From positions 3,534,001-3,598,000 of the forward strand of contig NZ_LR699553.1 of the NCBI RefSeq assembly GCF_902459535.1: 64,000 nucleotides of DNA. Direction: 5' to 3'. The translations under genes were made by a program, and so were the position numbers. This DNA comes from Paraburkholderia dioscoreae. Its GTDB lineage: Bacteria > Pseudomonadota > Gammaproteobacteria > Burkholderiales > Burkholderiaceae. Below the pieces are notes generated by a model. It was not told the DNA's origin, searched no databases, and was given only the letters and a program-made list of their open reading frames with translations. Numbering within the stretch: position 1 is the first letter of the stretch; every line of letters begins with the position of its first letter. Below, piece after piece: positions 45,007 through 53,152 of the stretch.

Positions 45007-45912
45007 TCACGCCTCCCCGCCGGCAAGCGCTTCACGGCCATACACCTGCTCAACCCACGTACCTCGTCCGTCGCCATGACCGAGCCACGTCGACACGCCG
45101 GCAGCGGCTTCACGCCGCGATACGCCGGCCGCCTTCATCCGCTGAAGATGCTCGGTCGCGTAGGCGTACCGGAGACTGTGTGGCGCCAGCTCGCCGGTCA
45201 TGCCAACCGTGGTCGCCAAGTAGTGATAGCGGCTCATGGCCTGATGTAGATGCGGTTTGCGTACCAGCTTGCCGCCGTACCGCTTTGCCTGATCGATCGC
45301 TCTGCGCACGGTATCGGCGGCGCGCTGCCGGTCCAAGGGCGGGCTGCGACGAGTCTTACCGCCCTTCGTGCCGTGGATGATCGTCACCAGCCCGTCGCCG
45401 AAAGCATTCAGAAGCGCCCTCTCCCAGTCAGCCAACGATTTGACACACCGAACACCTTCCTCTGCACGCAGACCAAGTTCAAGCTGCAACTCCAGCACAA
45501 TTGCGATGCCCGGATCAATGGCCGCGACGGCGGCGCGGTATGGTTCGAACTCTTCGCGATTCATCGGGCGCTTGGTGCCTGCGCGACTCGCACCCGAGAT
45601 GCCAAGCTCCATGTTGCTCATCTTGTCTGCAAACGGGCGACGTTTGATTCCTTCCAAGGCAGTACGCACATGCGCCAGATTGTTGGCGATCGTGCGTTTC
45701 GAGCAGCCGCGCGCGCCCATGTCCGCTGACCAAGCCCTGATGTGCTTCTCCTTCAGTTGCGCCGTCGTGTGAATCTGGAATCCTCCCTTCCAGAGGAAGC
45801 CCGCGAAGCGCGCGAGCGCCTGCTCCCGCCCCTTGTAGGTCAGATTGCCCTGTTTGCCGCGCGCCCGTCGCGCAGCACGGCACAGGTCGGCCGTGAGTGA
45901 TTCTTGAGACAT
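45007..45912 (-). CDS. Second tyrosine recombinase (integrase-domain protein)
   Basis: This 301-residue protein has an N-terminal SAM-like domain (residues about 1-95) and a catalytic domain with Arg in LGLRAEEGVR, HSLRYAYA (HxxR), LGHGDGRG and a late Tyr in VEQVYGRE. It belongs to the short integrase group found in Pseudomonas and Burkholderia elements and is distinct from the P4-type enzyme at the left end. ATG 45912 is the likely start; the frame extends to 46281 with poor sequence. It may mark a second, older element captured inside this one. Confidence 0.85.
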   Translation of the reverse strand: MSQESLTADLCRAARRARGKQGNLTYKGREQALARFAGFLWKGGFQIHTTAQLKEKHIRAWSADMGARGCSKRTIANNLAHVRTALEGIKRRPFADKMSNMELGISGASRAGTKRPMNREEFEPYRAAVAAIDPGIAIVLELQLELGLRAEEGVRCVKSLADWERALLNAFGDGLVTIIHGTKGGKTRRSPPLDRQRAADTVRRAIDQAKRYGGKLVRKPHLHQAMSRYHYLATTVGMTGELAPHSLRYAYATEHLQRMKAAGVSRREAAAGVSTWLGHGDGRGTWVEQVYGREALAGGEA

Positions 45913-46849
45913 GCGTACCCCGACAGTCCAGTCCTGACGCTCGACCCCAAGTCGTCTCCCGCAATGGGCCACGGTGAACCTGCGCAAATGCGCGAGGGAG
46001 ACAACAAACGGGGGCACGAGCGCCGGCTTGGTGAGATTGAGGGTGTTCTGCGCCAGCAAGCTGACGTAGCTCGTCGCGCGGAGCCCATAAGAGCGCTCGC
46101 GCGGCGGGAGGACACCTCTCCCCGTTTGTTCCGTGAATTTGGCTTTGTCGACCGATCGGGAGCGCCACTGCCCGACCGCGGTAGTTGATGGGTGCCCGGT
46201 ACTGCTGGACACCGAGTTAGGCGCACGCACGCGGCGCCGCCGACCGATGCCTCGATTCGAGGCGATGGGCGGGCGAGCCAAAGCGTGGCGATGGCGCTTG
46301 GGGAAGCGCGCGTCACAAGTTGATAGCCGGCATGCGGCGTTTCACGGAACAAACGGATTTCGGGGTGAGCCTTCCGCAGAACGCGGAAAGCAGCGGCACC
46401 ACCTGACGGCGGCGCGTCTTCACATGCCGTCCCGAAACCGCGGACGGATTTTGGGTGTCGGGCCCAACTCAGTTAATTGCAGTGATCCAATCACCGCGCC
46501 CGTCATGGACGAGCTCACATTTCATGTGCCGGTTTTATGTCCCGGCAGACTGTCGATGCCTTACCTAGGCGAGGTTTGCGAGCACAGATTAATTGGACGA
46601 ATGCAACTTCGCAAGATCTTTTTGTCGTCGGACGACTGTTGCCACACGCTGGTCCCAACGTGACGAGAGCGCTTACAGAGTGACGCACATTCACTTTCGC
46701 GATGGCGTTGGTTTGGCGACCGGTTTTACAAAGTGACGTTGCCAACGTCGGCGCGTCACGGGCTACTAAACGGAATCCTTCGGCGGCGCTTCGAATATTC
46801 AATCTTCGTTTCGAGCAACAACCGCGAGACAGTTCTCTTCATGAGGGCG
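45913..46849. other. Gap of 937 bp without a supported gene
   Basis: Frames of 70-180 residues occur on both strands, but none has a good ribosome-binding site or recognisable domain, and codon usage is unlike the neighbours. The sequence is less GC-rich from about 46480. It may be degenerate DNA or carry RNA or regulatory elements that I cannot identify. Confidence 0.4.
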
Positions 46850-47275
46850 CTAATCACAGTTGCAAAAACACCCTCCGTTCGGCTGATCGTAACAACTCCC
46901 CCCATTTGGGCACGAGCAACCATTGTCGGCCGGACAGACTCGCATGAACTGATACTTGGCATCTGAACGGACCACGTCATATGAAGCGATCGAAGGGGCG
47001 ACCCAATAGTACCCTTCAGCGCGGCTACCGATTGCAATAGCCTCGTCGTACGTGACGCCACGCAGGTAATACGGGGTAAGAATTGTCTTGCCCATAGAGT
47101 GGCGTTGTAGCAAAAGAATGACAGCTGTCCCAGACGCGTTCCTGCTCGTCCTCCATTTTTGGAGGCTTTCGACCGCGGTTCGGTTTTTGCCGCAGCAGGT
47201 CGATGTTGACTCTTGGGCAAATGCATTACCTAACGCAATCGCGAATAAGATTACAAAAAAGATGGTCCTTTTCAT
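46850..47275 (-). CDS. Secreted cysteine-rich protein of unknown function
   Basis: This 141-residue protein has a signal peptide (MKRTIFFVILFAIALGNAFA). The mature protein of about 120 residues carries a CC pair near its start and seven more Cys in a short C-terminal module, VCPADNGCSCPNGGSC then GGCFCNCD. The spacing suggests a disulphide-rich knot or an extracellular metal site. The gene is AT-richer than its host context, consistent with transfer. No family is recognised. Confidence 0.7.
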   Translation of the reverse strand: MKRTIFFVILFAIALGNAFAQESTSTCCGKNRTAVESLQKWRTSRNASGTAVILLLQRHSMGKTILTPYYLRGVTYDEAIAIGSRAEGYYWVAPSIASYDVVRSDAKYQFMRVCPADNGCSCPNGGSCYDQPNGGCFCNCD

Positions 47276-47597
47276 GTCGTTTCTCGCCTCGCGTAAGACA
47301 AACTCGACCAATCGGGAACACCGGACGCCTGAGCGTAATGGTAGGCGCCATGCAAAAAATATCGTTTACTCTGGAAGTGATTGACGGAGCGAGTCTTAGT
47401 TTCGACGGAAACAGACTTGTTTAAGCTCGATAATCCATAAAGAACGAGCGGGGATGGGAAAGCCCCCCCTATTAGCATAAACGTTACGGCGCGCGGCGGA
47501 TTATCGGCAACCAGAGATGAGATCGAGCGCCGGATCGTCAGAAGCTTGCCCACAGTCGGGTACGGCTCATCGTAATGTCGCAGGGCAAGCCAAAAGA

Positions 47598-48176
47598 TCA
47601 GGCGCCGGTTTTACGAATACGCATGATAGTCTGGCGGCTGGTCGAAAATTCCCTTGCAAGGGCGGCGACGCTTTCCCCGGCAACAAGTCGGTCAAGCACG
47701 GCCCGACGCTGACCAGCGGACAGCGCCGATGGGCGGCCAAACGTTTTACCCTCCGCTTTCGCGCGGCGCAGCCCGGACTGAGTGCGCTCGATCAATAGGT
47801 CGCGCTCAAATTCCGCGACGGCGGAGATCACCTGCATCGTCATGCGGCCAGCGGCGCTCGTGAGATCCACGCCACCAAGTGCCAAACAGTGAACACGGAC
47901 ACCCGCGCCGGCCAGCTGCTCAACTGTCGCGCGCACGTCCATTGCATTGCGGCCCAGTCGATCGAGCTTTGTCACCACGAGAACATCGGCCGGTTCAAGC
48001 CGATCCAAGAGCTTGGCGAAACCGGGGCGTTCGGCGGCGGCAACGGAGCCACTGATCGCTTCTTCGATGACCCGCCGCTTGTCGATCGCAAAGCCGGCGG
48101 CCTCTATTTCTCGACGCTGGTTCTCGGTCGTTTGGTCGGATGTGGAAACCCGGCAGTAGGCGAAGACACGTGACAT
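47598..48176 (-). CDS. Serine recombinase (resolvase/invertase family)
   Basis: This 192-residue protein has a catalytic domain with the nucleophilic Ser in YCRVSTSDQ, the VTKLDRLGRNAMD motif and a long E helix, plus a C-terminal helix-turn-helix (ALAREFSTSRQTIMRI). Its size fits the small resolvase/invertase group (Tn3 resolvase, Gin/Hin). It could resolve dimers or invert a segment. Clustered GTACGA motifs just upstream (48192-48275) are candidate binding sites. ATG 48176 is used; 48191 is an alternative. Confidence 0.92.
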   Translation of the reverse strand: MSRVFAYCRVSTSDQTTENQRREIEAAGFAIDKRRVIEEAISGSVAAAERPGFAKLLDRLEPADVLVVTKLDRLGRNAMDVRATVEQLAGAGVRVHCLALGGVDLTSAAGRMTMQVISAVAEFERDLLIERTQSGLRRAKAEGKTFGRPSALSAGQRRAVLDRLVAGESVAALAREFSTSRQTIMRIRKTGA

Positions 48177-48191
48177 TTTGAGCCCCAACAT

Positions 48192-48275
48192 GTACGAAAT
48201 TGACGTACGAATGTTAGGCCATGTCCAAAAGGTTTACAAGCTATATTTCGTACATGCCTTGGCATACCTGTACGT
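48192..48275. promoter_or_regulatory. Cluster of GTACGA motifs, candidate recombination or operator site
   Basis: GTACGA occurs at 48192-48197 and 48205-48210 (same direction, 13 bp apart). TCGTAC at 48248-48253 is inverted, and GTACGT follows at 48270-48275. All lie within about 85 bp directly before the serine recombinase start, where res-type sites and self-repression sites are usually found. Confidence 0.4.
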
Positions 48276-48429
48276 AACCGTTCGTTTTTGAACATAGTTG
48301 GGCGTCGTTAGTCGTCAACATGCACCCAAGGCGCGACCGGTCTAAATCTTTCGGGGCCAACTGCCGATAACACGGATAGCAGCGCTTCTCTCGTTCTGAC
48401 GAGTGGTCTTCGCGAATCGGTGAAACAAA

Positions 48430-49089
48430 ATGAAAAAGCGGATTGTGGCAACGCTACTGGTCGCGGCCTCGCTGGTTGCAGCGCAAGAATCATTTGCGGA
48501 CGACGCCTGCACGGCTCACGCGCATGCAGACAAGCGGCTAGATCCGATCCGGGCAAAGCTGCCCGAAGTCATCACGTCGCCCACGATGCAGCAGCTCGCC
48601 GATCACTCGAAGCCGACGAAGACTGAAAAGCAGGCGCTCGTCGCATATGACGAGGACCGGTCGTTCTGCGAGCAGCAGTTTGGCGCCCAATTTACCGGGG
48701 AAGCGGCCAACGCGTTCGCGCTTTTCGTGTCCAATTCGAGAAAGCTTCGGGCATCGCTCTATTCCGGACAAATCGACTACGCCGCGTTTATTGCTACGGA
48801 TTCGGACAACTTGCAGGCGTTCGTGAACTACAACACTGCTCTGCAATCTCGCGCGCAGGCCCAAGCCGCAGCAGCCAAACAAGCCAAGGAACGGGCGGAA
48901 CAGCAGGAACGCATCGCAAACGAAGCGCTGGAGCAACAACAGGAAGAGTTTGAGGCGGACCAGAAACGCCAGAAGATGCAGGCGATCAGTGACGCCCTCC
49001 AGCGATTCAGCGACTCTCTGAGACGTCCGCAACCCGTCGTCACCAATTGCCAGAGCTCGTACGGAAACACTCGCTGTACCACGTACTGA
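48430..49089 (+). CDS. Secreted protein with coiled-coil region, unknown function
   Basis: This 219-residue protein has a signal peptide (to about residue 23, SFA-DD). An N-terminal domain with two Cys is followed by a Gln/Ala/Glu-rich helical stretch (about 140-185, AKQAKERAEQQER and EQQQEEFEADQK) likely to form a coiled coil, then a tail with two more Cys (TNCQSSYGNTRCTTY). It would be periplasmic or secreted. No family is recognised. It is element cargo next to the recombinase, reading away from it. Confidence 0.75.
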   Translation: MKKRIVATLLVAASLVAAQESFADDACTAHAHADKRLDPIRAKLPEVITSPTMQQLADHSKPTKTEKQALVAYDEDRSFCEQQFGAQFTGEAANAFALFVSNSRKLRASLYSGQIDYAAFIATDSDNLQAFVNYNTALQSRAQAQAAAAKQAKERAEQQERIANEALEQQQEEFEADQKRQKMQAISDALQRFSDSLRRPQPVVTNCQSSYGNTRCTTY

Positions 49090-49285
49090 ATCACCTTAGA
49101 CAATGGATCTGTTGCCGGCAACGCGATCAAGCGTTTTATTCCACAGCTAGACCAGCGAGAAGCGCGCCGCCCGAAATCGTGATTTCACACAGCGGCACAT
49201 CCGCTTTTATGTCGCAGATGTCGCCTACGCTATCGACGCATCCTTTACCATCCGCATAAAACGAGACGGCATCGGGGGCAATGTC

Positions 49286-49774
49286 ATGAGTGAAACACAG
49301 TCGAAACTGTGGTTTTCAGGGGTTGCGTTCATCCCATACGCAATCTTGGCGTATGGGTTCAACTGGATCATTAAAGGCAGCGACCACGATTTAACAATCG
49401 CTATCATCGTGGTTCTTGGCGGGCGTCTAGTGTATGGGCTGATAGATAACGTAACCGCCGCCCTTGCATGGCGCTTTCACGGCCGCAAACGCGCGGTCGA
49501 AGCTTTCTTGAAGTTGATGCGCGAGAATCGTATGCCACGGCGAGAAAGCCCGACGGACAGCCTCAGAAGCTATCTGAGCTATGTCGACTGCGACGATGAG
49601 ACCAATGCGGTTATCCGTAGCGCCGCGCGCCAAATATCGACAATCATCGAGCAGTCGCACCATGACGGTCTGATGGGCGGAAACCGGATTGAAAAAGCGG
49701 CTCAGGAAGCGTACGAGCGCTACCAAGATAAATTGCCGGCATTCCGATTGCCAGATTGGATTGAGACCGATTGA
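49286..49774 (+). CDS. Small inner-membrane protein, unknown function
   Basis: This 162-residue protein has two hydrophobic segments in the first 60 residues (FSGVAFIPYAILAYGFNWII and TIAIIVVLGGRLVYGLI). A cytoplasmic, charged C-terminal domain follows, ending DKLPAFRLPDWIETD. The start ATG 49286 follows GGGGGCAATGTC with a weak site. No family is recognised; the layout recalls small membrane effectors found as cargo in mobile elements, which is only a resemblance. Confidence 0.65.
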   Translation: MSETQSKLWFSGVAFIPYAILAYGFNWIIKGSDHDLTIAIIVVLGGRLVYGLIDNVTAALAWRFHGRKRAVEAFLKLMRENRMPRRESPTDSLRSYLSYVDCDDETNAVIRSAARQISTIIEQSHHDGLMGGNRIEKAAQEAYERYQDKLPAFRLPDWIETD

Positions 49775-50004
49775 GCACCTCGAACTCGCTTAGCCGGTGG
49801 CGAGCCCTGGTTCGCGAAAATCCGTAGAGGCGCCCGGAAGGCGTTCAGAAATTCTCGAAGTCCGCCGCCGCAGTGAAACGTACGGCGGCCTTTCCAGCCG
49901 CATTGTGCGTTCGGAAACTGGATAGCGAAAATATCGTTAGAGTCTGCTGAGCCGAGTATGGCGACTGTTGCTGCGCCACCTCGGACACCCACTATGCGGA
50001 TCAA
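49720..50004 (-). CDS. Doubtful small protein downstream of the tail-like gene
   Basis: This frame of 94 residues starts at a TTG overlapping the stop of the gene at 50001-50483, and its last 55 bases overlap the end of the opposite-strand gene at 49286-49774. The first 50 residues look protein-like (IRIVGVRGGAATVAILGSAD), while the rest does not. It may be a translationally coupled small gene or a chance frame. Confidence 0.3.
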   Translation of the reverse strand: MIRIVGVRGGAATVAILGSADSNDIFAIQFPNAQCGWKGRRTFHCGGGLREFLNAFRAPLRIFANQGSPPAKRVRGAQSVSIQSGNRNAGNLSW

Positions 50005-50483
50005 TTTGATGGAAGGACGGTGAAGCTGTCGGTATTCCCTAGCCTGAGTAAATTGGTCGGCGTAACCGGGCTGCTACCCTGCAGTCCCCAATCGACGCTA
50101 TCCATTTTGGGTAGGACTATGGAAACCCCGGTCGTGTTATTTCTGACCGACAGGTTCCCGCCCCAGTTGGGTGCGCTGGCGCAGCCAAGAATCAGCGAAT
50201 ACTGCCCGGTAAAGATGTTCTGGACCGCGACCAAGTTACTCAGCTGGCCTCCGAACCACGGCGACGAGGAAAACTGGATGACCTGACTTCCGCCCTCGGA
50301 CTGACATAGAAGTGATCCATCATATCGCCCCGCCTTCCCGTAAAAGTCGCTGAAGCTCACCGGCAACCCTGGTTTGTTGATGAGCTTCAGCAGCCACGGA
50401 TGATTAATTGAAACCGGAAGGGAAAGCCCGACCTCATTGGCTATCTGGGACAGGGAAATCGGCCCACTGACTGGAAGTGTCAT
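50001..50483 (-). CDS. Tail-fibre- or structural-like phage protein
   Basis: This 160-residue product begins MTLPVSGPISLSQIANEVGLS, a start seen in many small phage tail or virion-associated proteins (MTLPTSGPISLSQI pattern), followed by a FSDFYGKAG motif characteristic of the same group. The C-terminal half is beta-rich with Ser/Asn/Gly. In complete phages such proteins are structural. Here no other virion gene is recognised, so it may be a remnant or serve as cargo. Confidence 0.65.
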   Translation of the reverse strand: MTLPVSGPISLSQIANEVGLSLPVSINHPWLLKLINKPGLPVSFSDFYGKAGRYDGSLLCQSEGGSQVIQFSSSPWFGGQLSNLVAVQNIFTGQYSLILGCASAPNWGGNLSVRNNTTGVSIVLPKMDSVDWGLQGSSPVTPTNLLRLGNTDSFTVLPSN

Positions 50484-50508
50484 TTTTCAGATCCTCATTC
50501 TTGGTTCG

Positions 50509-50739
50509 TTAATCGATAAACAACTCACAGCGGCGATCCCGCAGTTCCCGAATCGCCTCGTTTAATGCTCTCTGCTGGGCCTCCCACTCGGCCGAGCGCA
50601 TTCCATGCTTCAACGCATTGCGTGACGCCGCCGACTTACCTTCCTTGCTTCGCGGTCCGGTCGACTTTGCCCACGGCTGCCATTGCCGGATCAATTGCGC
50701 CTGCCGTGCCCGCCGCTCCGGTGTCCAGCCATTCGCCAT
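50509..50739 (-). CDS. Small conserved element protein (76 residues)
   Basis: The product begins MANGWTPERRARQAQLIRQWQPW, has a central GPRSKEGKSAASRNALKHG motif, and ends in a Glu/Arg-rich helix. This basic, Lys/Arg-rich pattern recurs in proteobacterial prophages and plasmids as an uncharacterised small protein. It overlaps the 3' end of the upstream gene (50636-51286) by 104 bases in another frame. Its function is unknown. Confidence 0.65.
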   Translation of the reverse strand: MANGWTPERRARQAQLIRQWQPWAKSTGPRSKEGKSAASRNALKHGMRSAEWEAQQRALNEAIRELRDRRCELFID

Positions 50740-51286
50740 TGCCTGCCTCCAAAAGTTCGTTCGTGAGATTCGGTGTTTCCCCGCGCGGGGTCGGTACGCC
50801 GTTGTTGATCTGTTGCGGCCCGTTCGCGAGATTGGCCTGCCGGATAAATGCAATCGAGCGCGGGGCTTTCAGTTCCCCCAGCGTCTGCAGCGTAGCCCGG
50901 CATTGGCCTTGTGCCTTCAGCGCCATACGCATATAGGTCTCGGTGGCCTGCAGATGCTGCCCCATGTTGAGTGCCGCACGCCCGCAGAACGCGTTGAATA
51001 TCGCGTTCAGCGAATGGGCCTGGCTGATGAGCATCGCCTCCGCCCGAGCCAGATCTCCGTCATTGACGAGTTTGGTCTGCCGGCTCATTTCGGCAGCGAG
51101 GGCATTGATATCGACGTCGGATGTGAGCGGATTGAAGTAGGACGTCACCGAAGCGGCTCCGACCTCAGGTCTGGTCACGGTCTTTGAAATGGTCGCGTCG
51201 ACTGCTTCGCCTGGCATCTGACGCACTTCCACCACTCGTTTCCCGCGGGTCGATTCGGGTTTGCTCGACTGCTCTTTCGTGCTCAT
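50636..51286 (-). CDS. Hypothetical element protein (216 residues)
   Basis: This frame begins MSTKEQSSKPESTRGKRVVEV and has a helical central domain (LAAEMSRQTKLVNDGDLARAEAMLISQAHSL) and a disordered C-terminus. Similar proteins occur upstream of small Lys/Arg-rich genes in Burkholderiales prophages, without an assigned function. ATG 51286 is chosen; the frame opens further upstream inside the ssb gene. It follows ssb closely and is likely cotranscribed with the replication genes. Confidence 0.65.
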   Translation of the reverse strand: MSTKEQSSKPESTRGKRVVEVRQMPGEAVDATISKTVTRPEVGAASVTSYFNPLTSDVDINALAAEMSRQTKLVNDGDLARAEAMLISQAHSLNAIFNAFCGRAALNMGQHLQATETYMRMALKAQGQCRATLQTLGELKAPRSIAFIRQANLANGPQQINNGVPTPRGETPNLTNELLEAGNGEWLDTGAAGTAGAIDPAMAAVGKVDRTAKQGR

Positions 51287-51293
51287 GGAAACC

Positions 51294-51686
51294 TCAGAAA
51301 GGAATGCTGTCATCGGCCAGCGCAGGTTCACGCGCCGCCCTACTCTCTGAGTTGGAGGCATCGGCCACCGCCTTGCGCTTTCTGGCCACGTGGTAGGTCG
51401 TCAGAACCTGTTGCGCGACCATGCTGACGTTCGGTTTCACCGTCCCGTCACGAGCCTCATACGTGCCGATCTTGAGCGTCCCGGCGAGCGAGACGCTGTC
51501 GCCGTCTTCCAGAGCCAGCAGCGCGGCCTTTGCCGAGTCGCTGAATGCGACCACGTTGACGAACAGCGCTTCCCCGTCGCCATCGGCGGCGCGGACGTTC
51601 GCCGTGACGAATGTCTTGCCGGCGCTCGATCGCCTCTCTTCCGGGTTCTTCCACAACTTCCCTGCCACAAGCGCATCAATGCTCAT
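51294..51686 (-). CDS. ssb: Single-stranded-DNA-binding protein
   Basis: This 130-residue protein is an OB-fold SSB with FVTANVRAADGDGEALFVNVVAFSD and the conserved acidic C-terminal tip DDSIPF, which recruits replication partners. It is shorter than chromosomal SSB and diverged from it, as expected of an element-encoded copy. ATG 51686 follows AGGGGAACC. Its start overlaps the stop of the preceding small gene, and the replication ATPase and primase genes lie upstream in the same direction. Confidence 0.88.
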   Translation of the reverse strand: MSIDALVAGKLWKNPEERRSSAGKTFVTANVRAADGDGEALFVNVVAFSDSAKAALLALEDGDSVSLAGTLKIGTYEARDGTVKPNVSMVAQQVLTTYHVARKRKAVADASNSESRAAREPALADDSIPF

Positions 51687-51871
51687 TTCGGTTCCCCTGC
51701 TTGAATCAGTCGCCAAATCTCACGCCGTTGCGCTGCCGCCGCGGCATCGCCAAACCGCCCACGAACCCGCTCAACCATTTCCTGAGCGGGGCCGTAATTG
51801 CCGCGCTTGCCTTCGTGGACTGCTCGGATGAAATCGCCCCAAGACTTGAGGCGTTCGTTACTGGTCGCCAT
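51683..51871 (-). CDS. Small protein upstream of ssb (62 residues)
   Basis: The product has 62 residues, charged and largely helical (MATSNERLKSWGDFIRAVHEG, ending RREIWRLIQAGEPK). It overlaps the ssb start by 4 bases (ATGA), which argues for real, coupled translation. No family is recognised. Confidence 0.6.
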   Translation of the reverse strand: MATSNERLKSWGDFIRAVHEGKRGNYGPAQEMVERVRGRFGDAAAAAQRREIWRLIQAGEPK

Positions 51872-51997
51872 TTGCCTTTTCCCTCCCGACGGAATTTCCC
51901 GACCGATTTCCCGTTCCGAACCCCTTAGGGGGTTTCGGGAATCGGGAAAGAATCGGCGTCCCGAAACTTCCCGAAAACGGGAAAATCGGGAACGCGG

Positions 51998-53152
51998 CTA
52001 CGCTGCCCATATCCAGTCCTCCCGCATTTCGTACGTGCCGGAACCGAGCAGACTGGTCAGCGCTGATTCAGTGCGCTCACGCTTGCGTTTCGGATCGACG
52101 GGAAGGACAGCCATGATTGCTTCCTTGGCCTCGTCGAGACGAACGCACGGACGCCCGACAGGCGCGCCACCCTTGGCGAAGTCCCGGGAATCCTTGAGCA
52201 TCTGTTTGAGCACGCGAATCGCGATCTTTGCGTTTGCCCCGCCAGGCGGTCTGCGCGCGCCTCGATCGCCCGATATGGATCGCTGGTCGTCAGGCTCAAC
52301 CACGCAGCTCGTAATCGGGTCGCCGTCGTCATCGGTGCCGAGCTCAACAGAGACCAGACGGAACGCCTGCGAATCGCCATCTACACCGTCGCGGGATTTG
52401 GCGACCTTGAAGGCCCGCTGATCGCCGTCTCGCGAGACTTCGAGACAGCCGTCCATCGCTCCAAAGAACGACGAGTGACCACGCGCGCCGGCAGATGTGT
52501 CCTTTCCGGTGTGGTGAACGACCAGCGCCAGGCCATCGATTGAACGGCGTAGGGCATCGACGTTTTGCAGGAAGGCGCCCATCGAATCCGACGTGTTCTC
52601 ATCGCCACCCGGCATGCACCGCGCCAGCGTGTCGATAACAACGAGCCCGACCGTGCCAATCCGCTGTTCTGCCGCCCTGATCGCCGACACGAGCGCATCG
52701 AGATCCGCCATGCCGCGCAACAGGTCCACGGGGGATGGCACGACTTCCAGAGCGATGTCCTTATGGTCGTCGCCAAGGGAGGCGCGCAGGCGGTCCGAAA
52801 TACCAGCCTCCCCCTCGGCGGCGACATAGACGACGCCGGTCTTGTTCACGCGCCGCCCGAACCAAGGTTGGCCACGAGCAATGGAGAGCGCGACATCCAG
52901 CGTCAAGAATGTCTTCCCCGATGCGGATGGCCCGTAGATCGCCGCCACACCTTTGGCAGGGAAGACACCCTTTACGAGGTACGTCTGGCGCTCCCCGGAC
53001 AGGAGTTCATCAATCGGCACCGAGCGGATATTGGTTTCAGCTACATCGCTACCTTTTATGGACTCGGAAAATTCGGGCGGCGCGTCGTCGCGGTACTGAT
53101 TCATATCGAATACCGGAGCGCCGTCTACCCAATCGCGGAATTCGGCTTTCAT
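51998..53152 (-). CDS. RepA-like AAA ATPase (replicative helicase family)
   Basis: This 384-residue protein has Walker A GPSASGKT at residues 74-81 and Walker B VVID at 171-174. A DnaB/RecA-like core follows with LVVHHTGKD, then GARGHSSFFGAMDG. This is the RepA/AAA_25 type of hexameric helicase found in RSF1010-like plasmids and satellites. It likely unwinds the element's origin together with the primase whose stop overlaps its start (ATGA). The start has a strong GGAGGGCGGC site. A C-terminal 100-residue region is variable and basic. Confidence 0.9.
   Translation of the reverse strand: MKAEFRDWVDGAPVFDMNQYRDDAPPEFSESIKGSDVAETNIRSVPIDELLSGERQTYLVKGVFPAKGVAAIYGPSASGKTFLTLDVALSIARGQPWFGRRVNKTGVVYVAAEGEAGISDRLRASLGDDHKDIALEVVPSPVDLLRGMADLDALVSAIRAAEQRIGTVGLVVIDTLARCMPGGDENTSDSMGAFLQNVDALRRSIDGLALVVHHTGKDTSAGARGHSSFFGAMDGCLEVSRDGDQRAFKVAKSRDGVDGDSQAFRLVSVELGTDDDGDPITSCVVEPDDQRSISGDRGARRPPGGANAKIAIRVLKQMLKDSRDFAKGGAPVGRPCVRLDEAKEAIMAVLPVDPKRKRERTESALTSLLGSGTYEMREDWIWAA

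Noticed and set aside
2122..48275. Link between the fimbrial GTAC palindromes and the GTACGA cluster near the serine recombinase
   Set aside because: They share only the short GTAC core, spacing and symmetry differ, and the loci are unrelated; coincidence is the simplest reading.
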